Position numbers and translations under genes: made by a program. Positions 15,535 to 23,263 of a stretch of DNA of 32,568 nt are shown one piece after another. The notes below the pieces were generated by a model that worked only from the letters and a program-made list of their open reading frames with translations, searched no databases and was not told where the DNA came from. The DNA lies in assembly GCA_036264255.1 (NCBI GenBank), contig DATARI010000185.1, forward strand, positions 1 through 32,568. Reading direction: 5' to 3'. The DNA comes from DASZIT01 sp036264255. Its GTDB lineage: Bacteria; Actinomycetota; Acidimicrobiia; Acidimicrobiales; RAAP-2. Position 1 is the stretch's first letter. Every line of letters begins with the position of its first letter.

Positions 15535-16935
15535 TCAGCCGTGTGCGTCGAGCCGGGCGGGGTCCTGGCCGAGCGGGGTCAGAGCCGGGGGACCCACCAT
15601 CCCGGCTGCCACCGTTCCGTTGGTGGTCGGGTCGATGACCACGAAGCTGCCGGTGATCCGATTGCGGCGATAGGGATCGACGGCCAGGGGGGTGGCGAAC
15701 GCCAGGGTGACGGTGCCGATGTCGTTCTCGTCCAGGGACTCGGCCGGCAGCAGCTCCAGTCGGTTGACGTCCAGCCGCCCATCCACCGACACGATGCGAG
15801 CGGGGGTCACCCGGGTGGTGTGCTTGATCCGGTACTGGGCCCCGGCCACCAGGGGCCGGGGGTCGAACCAGCAGACGGTCGCCACCAGTTGGGTCACCAC
15901 CTCGGGGAGATCGTCGGCGGCGGCCAGCAGATCCCCGCGGCTCACGTCGACGTCGTCGGCCAACTGCACCGACACCGACAGCCCGACTGCGGCCTCCGCC
16001 AGCGGCCCATCGAGGGTCTCGACCCCGGTCACCGTCGAGCGCTGTCCGCCCGGGAGCACCGCCACCTCGTCCCCGGGACGAAGCGGGCCACCGTTGATCA
16101 TGCCGGCATAGGTGCGGCCGCCTCCGGGCTGGCGCAACACCCACTGGACCGGGAGCCTGGCGCCCGCCCCCCGGCGGTCCCCATGGGCACCCGCCCACTC
16201 GCCGGCCGGCGCCTGTTCGAGGGCGTCGAGGATGGTCGGGCCGTTGTACCAGGGAGCCGCATCGCTGCGGGCCGCCACGTTGTCGCCCTTGAGGGCGGAC
16301 ACCGGGATCACCGTGCACGACTCGACTCCGAGCCGCTCGGCCAGGACCGCCATCTCGTCGACCACCCGCTGGTACACCGACTCGTCCCAGTCGATCAGGT
16401 CCATCTTGTTGGCGGCCACGATCAGATGGCGGACGCCCAGCAGCGCGGCGATGCACACATGACGGCGGGTCTGCTCGCGGAGGCCCTTGGGAGCGTCCAC
16501 CACCACCAGGGCGAGGTCGGCGGTGGAGGCGCCGGTGGCCATGTTGCGGGTGTACTGCACGTGGCCGGGGCAGTCGGCGATGACGAACTTGCGGGTAGGG
16601 GTGGCGGCGTAGCGGTAAGCGACGTCGATGGTGATCCCCTGCTCCCGCTCGGCCCGCAAGCCGTCGGTGACGAACGACAGGTCGATCCCCTCCACCCCCC
16701 GCCGCCGGGAGGCCGCCTCCACCGCTTCGATCTGGTCGTCGAACAGCTGCTTGGTGTCGTGGAGGAGACGACCGATGAGGGTGGACTTGCCGTCGTCGAC
16801 CGATCCGATGGCGGCGAAGCGCAACAGGTCCATCACCGGCTGGCCGGCGCCCGGGGTGGCGGGGTCGGGGTCGGAGTGGCGAACTGGGGGTGGGCTGGCG
16901 ACCACTGCGGCCGCGCCGTCTGCAGGGCCGGCCAC
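15535..16935 (-). CDS. cysN: Sulfate adenylyltransferase subunit 1 (GTPase)
   Basis: EF-Tu-like GTPase that drives CysD to make adenosine 5'-phosphosulfate from ATP and sulfate. The 466-aa protein has GSVDDGKST (44-52), EREQGITIDVAYR (switch I), DCPGHVQYTRNMATGA (switch II) and NKMD, then two beta-barrel domains. There is no fused APS kinase (CysC), which agrees with direct APS reduction by CysH. GTG 16935 starts 3 bases after the cysD stop. It adds a 34-residue Pro/Asp-rich N-terminus before the usual start (MDLLRFAAIGSVDDGK), and ATG 16833 is the alternative. Confidence 0.95.
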   Translation of the reverse strand: MAGPADGAAAVVASPPPVRHSDPDPATPGAGQPVMDLLRFAAIGSVDDGKSTLIGRLLHDTKQLFDDQIEAVEAASRRRGVEGIDLSFVTDGLRAEREQGITIDVAYRYAATPTRKFVIADCPGHVQYTRNMATGASTADLALVVVDAPKGLREQTRRHVCIAALLGVRHLIVAANKMDLIDWDESVYQRVVDEMAVLAERLGVESCTVIPVSALKGDNVAARSDAAPWYNGPTILDALEQAPAGEWAGAHGDRRGAGARLPVQWVLRQPGGGRTYAGMINGGPLRPGDEVAVLPGGQRSTVTGVETLDGPLAEAAVGLSVSVQLADDVDVSRGDLLAAADDLPEVVTQLVATVCWFDPRPLVAGAQYRIKHTTRVTPARIVSVDGRLDVNRLELLPAESLDENDIGTVTLAFATPLAVDPYRRNRITGSFVVIDPTTNGTVAAGMVGPPALTPLGQDPARLDAHG

Positions 16936-16938
16936 GGG

Positions 16939-17901
16939 TTAGAAGTAGCCCTCCCGCTTGCGGTCCTCCATGGAGGTCTCCGAGAACCGGTCGTCGGCCC
17001 GGGTGGCGCCCCGCTCCGACACCCGGGAGACGGCGACCTCTTGAATGATCCCCGCGAGGGTGGTGGCCTCCGACCTCACCGCCCCGGTGCAGGTGGCATC
17101 GCCGACCGTGCGGAACCGCACCGTCTCCTCCCGGGCCGTCTCGCCCGGGCCCGGCACCACCCAGTCGGACTCCGCCAGCAGCATCCCGTCCCGCTCGATC
17201 ACCGAGCGGCGGTGGGCGTAATAGATGGAGGGGAGCTCGATCGACTCACGCTCGATGTACTGCCAGATGTCGAGCTCGGTCCAGTCCGACAGGGGGAAGG
17301 CCCTCAGGTGCTCGCCGGGCTGCACCTGACCCGAGTAGAGCTGCCACAGTTCCGGTCGCTGGCGCTTCGGGTCCCACTGGCCGAAGGTGTCACGGAAGGA
17401 GAGGACCCGTTCCTTGGCCCGCGCCTTGTCCTCGTCCCGCCGGGCGCCGCCGATGCAGGCGTCGAAGCCGTGGGTGTTGATGGCGTCGAGCAGTGCGGTG
17501 GTCTGCAGGCGGTTCCGCATGCCCCCGGGACCCGGATCCGCCACCCGGCCGGTGTCGATCGACTCCTGTACGGAGGCGACCAGCAGCCGTTCTCCCAGCT
17601 CCTCGATCCGCCGATCCCGGAAGTCGATGACTTCGGGGAAATTGTGGCCGGTGTCGACGTGCATGACCGGGAAGGGGAACCGGCCGGGCCGGAACGCCTT
17701 TTCCGCCAGCCGCAGCAGCACCGCCGAGTCCTTGCCCCCGCTGAACAGCAGCACCGGGCGCTCACATTCCGCCGCCACTTCCCGCATGATGAAGACGGCG
17801 TGGGCTTCCAACAGGTCGAGGTGGTCGACGCTGGGCCGACGGGCACCTTCAGGCGAGGCGTCCAGGGATCCGGCTGTCGAGCGATCGAGCGTCGTCGTCA
17901 T
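16939..17901 (-). CDS. cysD: Sulfate adenylyltransferase subunit 2
   Basis: Catalytic ATP sulfurylase subunit of the PP-loop (N-type ATP pyrophosphatase) family. The 320-aa protein has the PP-loop SGGKDS (54-59), PVMHVDTGHNFPEV, IGGARRDEDKARAKER and the characteristic C-terminus EDRKREGYF. It heads the minus-strand operon cysD-cysN-siroheme dehydrogenase and diverges from cysH with a 203-base shared control region, which suggests common regulation by sulfur status. Start ATG 17901 has only a weak Shine-Dalgarno (AGGAACGA). Confidence 0.96.
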   Translation of the reverse strand: MTTTLDRSTAGSLDASPEGARRPSVDHLDLLEAHAVFIMREVAAECERPVLLFSGGKDSAVLLRLAEKAFRPGRFPFPVMHVDTGHNFPEVIDFRDRRIEELGERLLVASVQESIDTGRVADPGPGGMRNRLQTTALLDAINTHGFDACIGGARRDEDKARAKERVLSFRDTFGQWDPKRQRPELWQLYSGQVQPGEHLRAFPLSDWTELDIWQYIERESIELPSIYYAHRRSVIERDGMLLAESDWVVPGPGETAREETVRFRTVGDATCTGAVRSEATTLAGIIQEVAVSRVSERGATRADDRFSETSMEDRKREGYF

Positions 17902-17971
17902 GGTGAGAATCGTTCCTGTCCCTGGTCAATGGCGGGTTGGGTGGTGGTGGAATAGGCCGGTAGGTCGGCTC

Positions 17972-18001
17972 TGTTGAGTACAACATCGGGGCGCCCGATG
18001 T
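17972..18001. promoter_or_regulatory. Two overlapping inverted repeats in the cysD-cysH divergent region
   Basis: The palindrome ACATCGGG-GCG-CCCGATGT (17983-18001) has perfect 8-bp arms. It overlaps a second one, TGTTG-AGTA-CAACA (17972-17985), with perfect 5-bp arms. Both lie midway between the divergent sulfur genes. They look like binding sites for a dimeric regulator; which one is unknown. Confidence 0.5.
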
Positions 18002-18033
18002 GATTCCACCAAAAGATGATCCGATTAGTCATG

Positions 18034-18039
18034 TATACT
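18034..18039 (+). promoter_or_regulatory. -10 box of the cysH operon
   Basis: TATACT is a near-consensus -10, 32 bases downstream of the palindromes and 65 bases before TTG 18105. No good -35 is visible at 17 bases (AAAAGA), which is compatible with activator dependence. TAGT and ACTA arms (18026-18029, 18037-18040) flank the box. Confidence 0.5.
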
Positions 18040-18104
18040 AGCGGGGCCGGATCCCTGCAAAGATTCGAAGTCCGGAACGACCCCCGCCACGAGAGCGAGA
18101 CCCG

Positions 18105-18779
18105 TTGTCCACCCAGCCGCAATTGACGACCCTTCACCAGGAGCTGGCCGAGCTGTCGGCCGAGTTCGAATCGGCCCCGGCCGGGAAGGTGATCACCTGG
18201 GCGCTGGAGCGTTTCGGGCCCAAGGTGTCGCTGGCCTGTTCCTTCCAGGACGCGGTCATCGTCGACCTGGCCGTGGCCGCCAATCCGGGGATCGAAGTCG
18301 TCTTTCTCGACACCGGGGCGCACTTCCCCGAGACCCTCGCCTATGTTGAGACGATCCGCCAGCGCTACAACTTGAATCTGACCACCACCAACCCGGTGGA
18401 GGGAGCCGAGGAGTGGCCCTGTGGGTCGGAGCGGTGCTGCGAGTTCCGCAAAGTCCGCCCCCTCAAGCAGGCGCTGCAGGGGCAGCAGGCCTGGATGACC
18501 GGCGTGAAGCGGGTGGATGCACCGACCCGGGCGGCGGCGCCCATCGTCTCCTTCGACGAGAATTGGGGGATGGTCAAGATCAATCCCCTGGCCACCTGGA
18601 CCGACCAGGACATCGCCGGCTACGAGGCCGACCACGGCATCCCCCGCCACCCGCTGTTGTCGCAGGGATACCTCTCCATCGGCTGTGCACCCACCACCCG
18701 CCCGGTGGCGCCGGGCGAAGACCCCCGGGCCGGGCGTTGGTCCGGGTCGGACAAGGTCGAATGCGGACTCCACGCCTGA
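18105..18779 (+). CDS. cysH: Adenylylsulfate reductase, thioredoxin-dependent (CysH), one cluster Cys replaced
   Basis: Reduces APS to sulfite and AMP. The 224-aa protein has the PP-loop-like SLACSFQDAV, FLDTGAHFPET, GVKRVDAPTRA, NPLATWTDQDI and the catalytic C-terminus VECGLH (Cys220). APS reductases bind a [4Fe-4S] cluster with CC and CxxC. Here Cys111-Cys112 and Cys194 are present, but the fourth ligand is Thr197 (GCAPTTRPV instead of GCAPCT). An extra Cys106 precedes the CC pair. It is closer to the iron-sulfur APS reductases, such as the mycobacterial enzyme, than to E. coli PAPS reductase. TTG 18105 is the only start in this frame compatible with the fold. sir starts 1 base after its stop. 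Confidence 0.92.
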   Translation: MSTQPQLTTLHQELAELSAEFESAPAGKVITWALERFGPKVSLACSFQDAVIVDLAVAANPGIEVVFLDTGAHFPETLAYVETIRQRYNLNLTTTNPVEGAEEWPCGSERCCEFRKVRPLKQALQGQQAWMTGVKRVDAPTRAAAPIVSFDENWGMVKINPLATWTDQDIAGYEADHGIPRHPLLSQGYLSIGCAPTTRPVAPGEDPRAGRWSGSDKVECGLHA

Positions 18780-18780
18780 G

Positions 18781-20574
18781 ATGGCGAAGGACCAGGACGA
18801 GCTCTACGGACTGACCATTCGGGGCACCGACCGGGTGATGCCCTTCATCAACCCCTACCGGACCCACGGCGAGCTCAGCGAGGTCGAGCAGCAGAAGCTG
18901 GACCGACCGCCGTTGGATTGCGTCGACTCCATCATCAACGTCTATTCCAAAGAGGGACCGTCGGCGATCGCCAAGATCCCCGGCGAGATGGAACGGCTCA
19001 AGTGGGCCGGGATCTACCCCCAGAAGCAGGGCGGCGACGCCTTCATGATGCGGATCAAGATCCCCGGGGGACACCTGACCGCCGCCCAGTTACGGGAGAT
19101 CGGGGTGGTGGCCGACGCCTTCGGCGAGGGACCCGACGGCACCGAGAGCCGGGTGTTCGGCTCCAAGTACGCCGATCTCACCACCCGGCAGTCGGTGCAG
19201 ATCCACTGGATCCGCATCGAGGACATCCCCCGCATCTGGCGCCGGTTCGCCTCGGTCGGGCTCACCACCATCCAGGGATGCGGCGACGGCTCCCGCAACG
19301 TGCTGTGCTGCCCGGTGTCGGGGGTCGACGCCGACGAGGTCTTCGACGCCTACCCAGTGGTGAAGAAGGTCTCGGACTTCTTCACCGGGAACCGGGAGTA
19401 CGCCAACCTCCCCCGCAAGTTCAAGATCTCCATCACCGGCTGCGTGGAGGACTGTGCCCAGGCTGACATCAACGACATCGGCCTCTGGCCGGCCCGGGCC
19501 GACGACGGGACCCTGGGGTTCAACCTCCTGGCCGGCGGCGGACTCTCCGACGGCGAACGGATGGCCTCCGACCTCGACGTGTTCGTCCGCCAGGATCAGG
19601 CCGTGGAGATCTGCCGGGCCATCGCCCAGACCTTCGGGGAGCTGGGCAACCGCGAGAACCGTGGTCTGGCCCGGATGCGTTATCTGGTCCAGGAGTTGGG
19701 CCCGGAGGGGTTCCGGGCCGAGGTGACCGCCAGGACCGCATTCGAGCTGATTCCGGCGGGGGAGTCGCTCACCCGCCGCTACCGCGGCGATCACGTCGGC
19801 GTCCATCCCCAGAAGGAGGACGGACTCTTCTACGTCGGGTGCTCGGTTCCGGTGGGTCGGATGAACGGCCCCGAGATGGTGGAAGTGGCGCGGCTGGCGG
19901 AGACCTACGGGGACGGCACCATCCGCATCTCCACCGACCAGAACTTCACCCTCACCGGGGTCCCCGGGGACAAGGTCGAGCAGCTCCTCGCCGAGGACAT
20001 CCTGACCAAGTACTCCCCGTATCCGGGACCGTTCTCCCGGGGGGTGGTGGCCTGCACCGGGACCGAGTTCTGCCGGTACGCCATCGTCGAGACCAAAGAG
20101 CGGGCGGTGAAGTGGGCCCGTTTCCTCGACAAGGAGCTGGCCGGGGAGCCGGTCGGCGCCCCCCCGACGCCCAACGGATGGTCGGGACCGAGGGAGGATG
20201 CCGGCGTCATCCGTATGCACTTCTCCGGGTGCTCGGCCAGCTGCGCCCAGCCCCAGATCGCCGACATCGGATTCCGGGGGGCGACCACCCATGTCGGCAC
20301 CCACCTGGCCGAGGCGGTCGACATCGGGCTGGGGGGATCCCTCGGCGCCGCCCCCGGATTCATCGACTGGGTGGAGGGCGCCCGTCCGGTCAACGACGTA
20401 CCCGACGCCCTGCTCCGGCTGGTCCGCCGCTACCAGTCCGAGCGGCGCCCGGACGAGCCGTTCTACAATTGGGCCCGGCGGGTACCCAACGACGACCTCC
20501 GGGTCACGCTGGGCGAAGCCGGGACGGGTACCCCCGTCCTGTTGACGACCAAACCGGAAGCGCGGGTCAAATGA
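18781..20574 (+). CDS. sir: Siroheme-[4Fe-4S] sulfite (nitrite) reductase
   Basis: Six-electron reduction of sulfite to sulfide, judged by operon context; the same family includes ferredoxin-nitrite reductases. The 597-aa protein has the two-fold pseudo-repeat of the family. The C-terminal half has the cluster ligands Cys425-X5-Cys431 (ACTGTEFC) and Cys484-X3-Cys488 (GCSASC). Unusually, the N-terminal half has Cys167, Cys176-Cys177 and Cys221-X3-Cys225 (GCVEDC) at the pseudo-symmetric places. It begins at ATG 18781 right after cysH and overlaps the FrhB-type gene by ATGA, so the flavoprotein downstream is the likely electron supplier. Confidence 0.9.
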   Translation: MAKDQDELYGLTIRGTDRVMPFINPYRTHGELSEVEQQKLDRPPLDCVDSIINVYSKEGPSAIAKIPGEMERLKWAGIYPQKQGGDAFMMRIKIPGGHLTAAQLREIGVVADAFGEGPDGTESRVFGSKYADLTTRQSVQIHWIRIEDIPRIWRRFASVGLTTIQGCGDGSRNVLCCPVSGVDADEVFDAYPVVKKVSDFFTGNREYANLPRKFKISITGCVEDCAQADINDIGLWPARADDGTLGFNLLAGGGLSDGERMASDLDVFVRQDQAVEICRAIAQTFGELGNRENRGLARMRYLVQELGPEGFRAEVTARTAFELIPAGESLTRRYRGDHVGVHPQKEDGLFYVGCSVPVGRMNGPEMVEVARLAETYGDGTIRISTDQNFTLTGVPGDKVEQLLAEDILTKYSPYPGPFSRGVVACTGTEFCRYAIVETKERAVKWARFLDKELAGEPVGAPPTPNGWSGPREDAGVIRMHFSGCSASCAQPQIADIGFRGATTHVGTHLAEAVDIGLGGSLGAAPGFIDWVEGARPVNDVPDALLRLVRRYQSERRPDEPFYNWARRVPNDDLRVTLGEAGTGTPVLLTTKPEARVK

Positions 20575-21836
20575 AGGGCTACGGGATCCGGGGCGAGATC
20601 AACGGGATCGCCGAGCCCCCCGGGAAGACCTGGTTCTGGGAGCTCGAAGCCGGGGTGATCGAAGCCGACCGGTGCATCCAGTGCGGGACCTGCGTGGCCG
20701 TCTGCCCGTCGAATTCCATCGGCATCGGCGAGGACACCTTTCTGCCCGAGCTGGTGAAGATGTGCACCGGCTGCTCGTTGTGTTGGGATTTCTGCCCCCG
20801 GGGCGGGCTCCGCTACGAATCCGCCTGGCCACCCTCGACCCCGATGGCCGACGAGGCCCCGGTCAACTTCGTGGAACGGCCCGACGCCGCCGATCCCTAT
20901 TGGAAGATCACCGGCGGCCCCCCCGGCGACGGTCTGGGGGCGGTCCTCGAGTCCTATGCGGCCCGGGCCGGGAGCCGGTCGGACTTCGTCCAGGACGGCG
21001 GGGTGGTCACCGCCATCCTGGTGGCGGCGCTGGCCGGCGGCGAGATCGACGGGGCGTTGGTGACCAAGCCCAGCTCCGACCCCGACGAGCCCTGGAAGGG
21101 CGTGTCCCACCTGGCCACCACGGCCAAGGAGATCGTCGACGCCGCCGGCAGCTACTACAACCAGACCATGGCCCTGGCCGAGCTCGACCTGACCAAGTAC
21201 GACCTTCCCCCCAATCCCCGGATCGCGGTGGTGGGCACCCCCTGCGAGATCCAGGGGATCCGGGCCATGCAGTCCCGCCGGTGGGAGACCGGGGTGCACC
21301 GGGTCGACGCGGTGGTCCTGACCATCGCCCTGCTGTGCACCAAGAGCTTCGACTACCAGGGCCTGATGTTGCGCCTGCTGCGCGACGACCGGGGCATCGA
21401 CCTCGAGCGGGTCAGCAAGGTCGACGTGATCCACGGTCGGATGATCGTGGAGTACCGCGACGGCGAAGTGGCGGTGGACGAGCCGGTGAAGGCCTTCCAC
21501 GGCGCCGCCCTCAAGGGTTGCGACGAGTGCGCCGACTTCCTCGGCCGCGGCGCCGACCTGTCGGTGGGGAGCGTCGGTTCGATCGAGGGGTGGAGCAGCA
21601 TTCTGGTCCGGACCGAGCGGGGCCGGATGGCGGTGGACAACGCCCGGGGCCGCCTCGACCTCCGGGAGCTCGACAATCCCGATGCGTTGGTCAAGTTGGA
21701 TGCCTTCGACAAGCGGATCGCCTTCAAGAGCCTGCAGCGCAAGTTCGATCCCGATGCCCCGCTGTTCATCGACTACGAAGAGCACCTTGCCAATTACAGT
21801 GGCACCGACCGAGCGCCGGCCCAAATCGACCGTTGA
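20571..21836 (+). CDS. FrhB-type coenzyme F420 dehydrogenase subunit with two ferredoxin motifs
   Basis: The 421-aa protein starts with a 2x[4Fe-4S] ferredoxin domain: C35-X2-C38-X2-C41-X3-CP and C65-X2-C68-X2-C71-X3-CP. FrhB/FdhB N- and C-domains follow, with FVQDGGVVTAILVAAL, IAVVGTPCEIQGIRAMQ, LLCTKSFDYQGLM and GCDECADFLGRGADLSVGSV. FrhB proteins bind FAD and a cluster and oxidise or reduce F420. The ATGA overlap with sir makes it a probable electron-donor subunit for sulfite reduction. The same two modules are fused in archaeal Fsr. ATG 20571 is preferred; the frame is open further upstream but runs inside sir. The F420 link is inferred from family and context. Confidence 0.88.
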   Translation: MKGYGIRGEINGIAEPPGKTWFWELEAGVIEADRCIQCGTCVAVCPSNSIGIGEDTFLPELVKMCTGCSLCWDFCPRGGLRYESAWPPSTPMADEAPVNFVERPDAADPYWKITGGPPGDGLGAVLESYAARAGSRSDFVQDGGVVTAILVAALAGGEIDGALVTKPSSDPDEPWKGVSHLATTAKEIVDAAGSYYNQTMALAELDLTKYDLPPNPRIAVVGTPCEIQGIRAMQSRRWETGVHRVDAVVLTIALLCTKSFDYQGLMLRLLRDDRGIDLERVSKVDVIHGRMIVEYRDGEVAVDEPVKAFHGAALKGCDECADFLGRGADLSVGSVGSIEGWSSILVRTERGRMAVDNARGRLDLRELDNPDALVKLDAFDKRIAFKSLQRKFDPDAPLFIDYEEHLANYSGTDRAPAQIDR

Positions 21837-21865
21837 CCAGCACCCCGGCAACGGGCAGGGGCCCG
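21830..21865 (+). terminator. Hairpins at the end of the cysH operon
   Basis: CCGTTG (21830-21835, over the stop codon) pairs with CAACGG (21849-21854). Alternatively CGGGC-AGGG-GCCCG (21852-21865) forms a tight hairpin. There is no U-run. It is a plausible end of the sulfur operon before an independent promoter at 21903. Confidence 0.35.
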
Positions 21866-21902
21866 ATCTCCAAAGCCCGGGCATCCCGGGTGGCGATGTG
21901 GG

Positions 21903-21908
21903 TAAGGT
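21903..21908 (+). promoter_or_regulatory. Putative leaderless -10 box
   Basis: TAAGGT fits TANNNT and ends 7 bases before ATG 21916; no Shine-Dalgarno is present. Confidence 0.5.
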
Positions 21909-21915
21909 GTGGGCA

Positions 21916-22269
21916 ATGACAATCGTCGAGCTCGCGGGGGGCGCTCGATTGGCTCTTCCTGAAGAGCCGGTCGAATTGAAGGCCGGGCTGCGCGACGCCC
22001 TCCTCGAAGGCCAGGACTGGCGCGAGGGCCTCAGCGATGACATCTGCATCGGAGTCTGGCTCTGGGGCGAGTGGCAGCCGACGTTGGAGCCGGCCGGCTT
22101 CAGCCGGGACGAGTTCGTCGACGTAGTGACCGAGTACCGCCGCGAGCTCTGGCTCTGGTTGGTCGGCGATCGGGTCTGGGCCCAGTTCGTCTCCGGTCTG
22201 GCCGGACGGGTGGCCCGACGGGTGCCGGCGCTGGCCTCCGCGGAGCCAACCGACACCGCCGACCACTAG
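21916..22269 (+). CDS. Hypothetical protein, Trp-rich, 117 aa
   Basis: I do not recognise this family. It is an acidic, probably soluble protein with a Trp-rich centre (GVWLWGEW, then ELWLWLVGDRVWAQFV) and an Arg-rich helix near the end (GLAGRVARRV). There is no signal peptide, Cys motif or membrane segment. The start at ATG 21916 is supported by the -10 box 7 bases upstream. The frame is open further upstream, but that part lies in the hairpin region and frhB. The next gene follows after 29 bases and may be cotranscribed. Confidence 0.65.
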   Translation: MTIVELAGGARLALPEEPVELKAGLRDALLEGQDWREGLSDDICIGVWLWGEWQPTLEPAGFSRDEFVDVVTEYRRELWLWLVGDRVWAQFVSGLAGRVARRVPALASAEPTDTADH

Positions 22270-22298
22270 CCCGACCCGAGCGCGGCCCGGCGACGGAG

Positions 22299-23030
22299 AT
22301 GGAGAAGTTGATCTACCTCCTGTGGGGCGACGGCGCCCCGGGGTCAGGAGACGCATTGCGGTCGCGACTCCTCGGGGACACCACCCGGCAGCTGTTGGAG
22401 GCCGACGTCCGGGGTCTCGGGATCAACGTCCACGACGCCGAAGCGGCATTGGCACCGTCGCCGGCCCCCTCGCCGGAGGGCGAACCGCCCCACGTCGCCG
22501 AGGTATCGGTCTGGCTCGACTGCTACGAGCGGCGGGACCGGGTGGAGACCGCCCTTTCAGAGCTGGGGCTCCGATCGGCCGGGTACCTGGTGGTCGAATC
22601 CATCTACGACGACTACGGCACCACCGAACACGCCGGCCCGAGGGACTGGGAGGACGGGACGAGGTCCCCGGGGGTATTGACGGTGGCCCTTATCCACCGC
22701 CCTTCCGGGCTCGGTTACGCCGAGTGGATCCGGCGGTGGCACGGTACCCAGTCCCCGGTCTCCGGCGAGCTGCAGCCCCGCACCCGCTACGTGCGCAACG
22801 AGGTCGTCCGGCCGCTGAGCGACGATGCTCCCGACATCGACGGGATCGTCGAGGAGGCCTGGCCGTCGACCGGACACGTGGTCGACCCGATGCTGTTCTT
22901 CAACGCTGCCTCGCCGGAGGAGTTGAGCGCCAATGTCTCCCGGATGATCGAGAGCGTCACCGCCTGTCTGGACCTCGATCGGCTCCGGAGCGCCACCATG
23001 AGCGAGTACCTGATCAAGTCGCTCCGCTGA
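22299..23030 (+). CDS. EthD-like dimeric alpha/beta-barrel protein
   Basis: The 243-aa protein appears to hold two ferredoxin-like halves. The first begins MEKLIYLLWGDGAPG and contains VSVWLDCYERRDRVETALSEL. The second has VLTVALIHRPSGLGYAEWIRRWHGTQSP, which resembles the EthD pattern with its conserved xWHxxH-type region. EthD proteins are small cofactorless or accessory barrel proteins of varied roles; no substrate is evident. ATG 22299 is chosen because the protein begins at the first strand, with GGAG-like bases just before it. It may form a unit with the preceding 117-aa gene. Confidence 0.6.
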   Translation: MEKLIYLLWGDGAPGSGDALRSRLLGDTTRQLLEADVRGLGINVHDAEAALAPSPAPSPEGEPPHVAEVSVWLDCYERRDRVETALSELGLRSAGYLVVESIYDDYGTTEHAGPRDWEDGTRSPGVLTVALIHRPSGLGYAEWIRRWHGTQSPVSGELQPRTRYVRNEVVRPLSDDAPDIDGIVEEAWPSTGHVVDPMLFFNAASPEELSANVSRMIESVTACLDLDRLRSATMSEYLIKSLR

Positions 23031-23036
23031 GGGACC

Positions 23037-23049
23037 GGCGTCTGACGCC
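23037..23049 (+). terminator. Short hairpin after the EthD-like gene
   Basis: GGCGT-CTG-ACGCC forms a 5-bp stem 6 bases after the stop. It lacks a U-run and is weak on its own. Confidence 0.25.
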
Positions 23050-23155
23050 ACGTAAAGGGATTCGCCTCCGGTCGTGGGTGTGGGGTCGACGCTCCGGGTG
23101 ATGGCTCGCCGTCCTCGACCCGTTTCCGACCAGGGATGGGCCGGGGGAATTCCGC

Positions 23156-23161
23156 TATATT
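23156..23161 (+). promoter_or_regulatory. -10 box of the lipoprotein gene
   Basis: TATATT (5 of 6 to TATAAT) lies about 100 bases before ATG 23264. No clear -35 is seen at 17 bases. The predicted leader of about 95 bases holds a tandem repeat and a good Shine-Dalgarno (GGGAGG, 23253-23258). Confidence 0.4.
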
Positions 23162-23179
23162 TCGGCGAAGCCTCAGACC

Positions 23180-23203
23180 GAACAACTGAACAACCGAACA
23201 ACT
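23180..23203 (+). repeat. Three tandem 8-bp repeats GAACAACY
   Basis: GAACAACT, GAACAACC and GAACAACT follow each other without gap. Within them ACCGAACAACTG is repeated exactly at 23177-23188 and 23193-23204. They lie in the predicted 5' leader of the lipoprotein gene. Confidence 0.8.
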
Positions 23204-23263
23204 GGCGTCGCTGCCTTCCGGATTTCGTAGCAGAGAGCGGAGAGTCGGCGTCGGGAGGGAATC

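Noticed and set aside
14867..16456. Single long minus-strand frame that would join part of cysN to the siroheme enzyme
   Set aside because: The upstream part is the wrong frame of cysN. The real siroheme gene begins at ATG 15523, where family similarity begins, so there is no fusion.
15541..17955. Plus-strand open frame of about 800 codons across the cysD-cysN region
   Set aside because: It is antisense to three well-recognised genes, is rich in His, Gly and Arg as GC-rich shadow frames are, and has no domain or Shine-Dalgarno of its own.
17902..18104. SAM or other riboswitch before the sulfur genes
   Set aside because: I could not find the conserved core or a paired multi-stem arrangement; only the two palindromes and a -10 box are supported.
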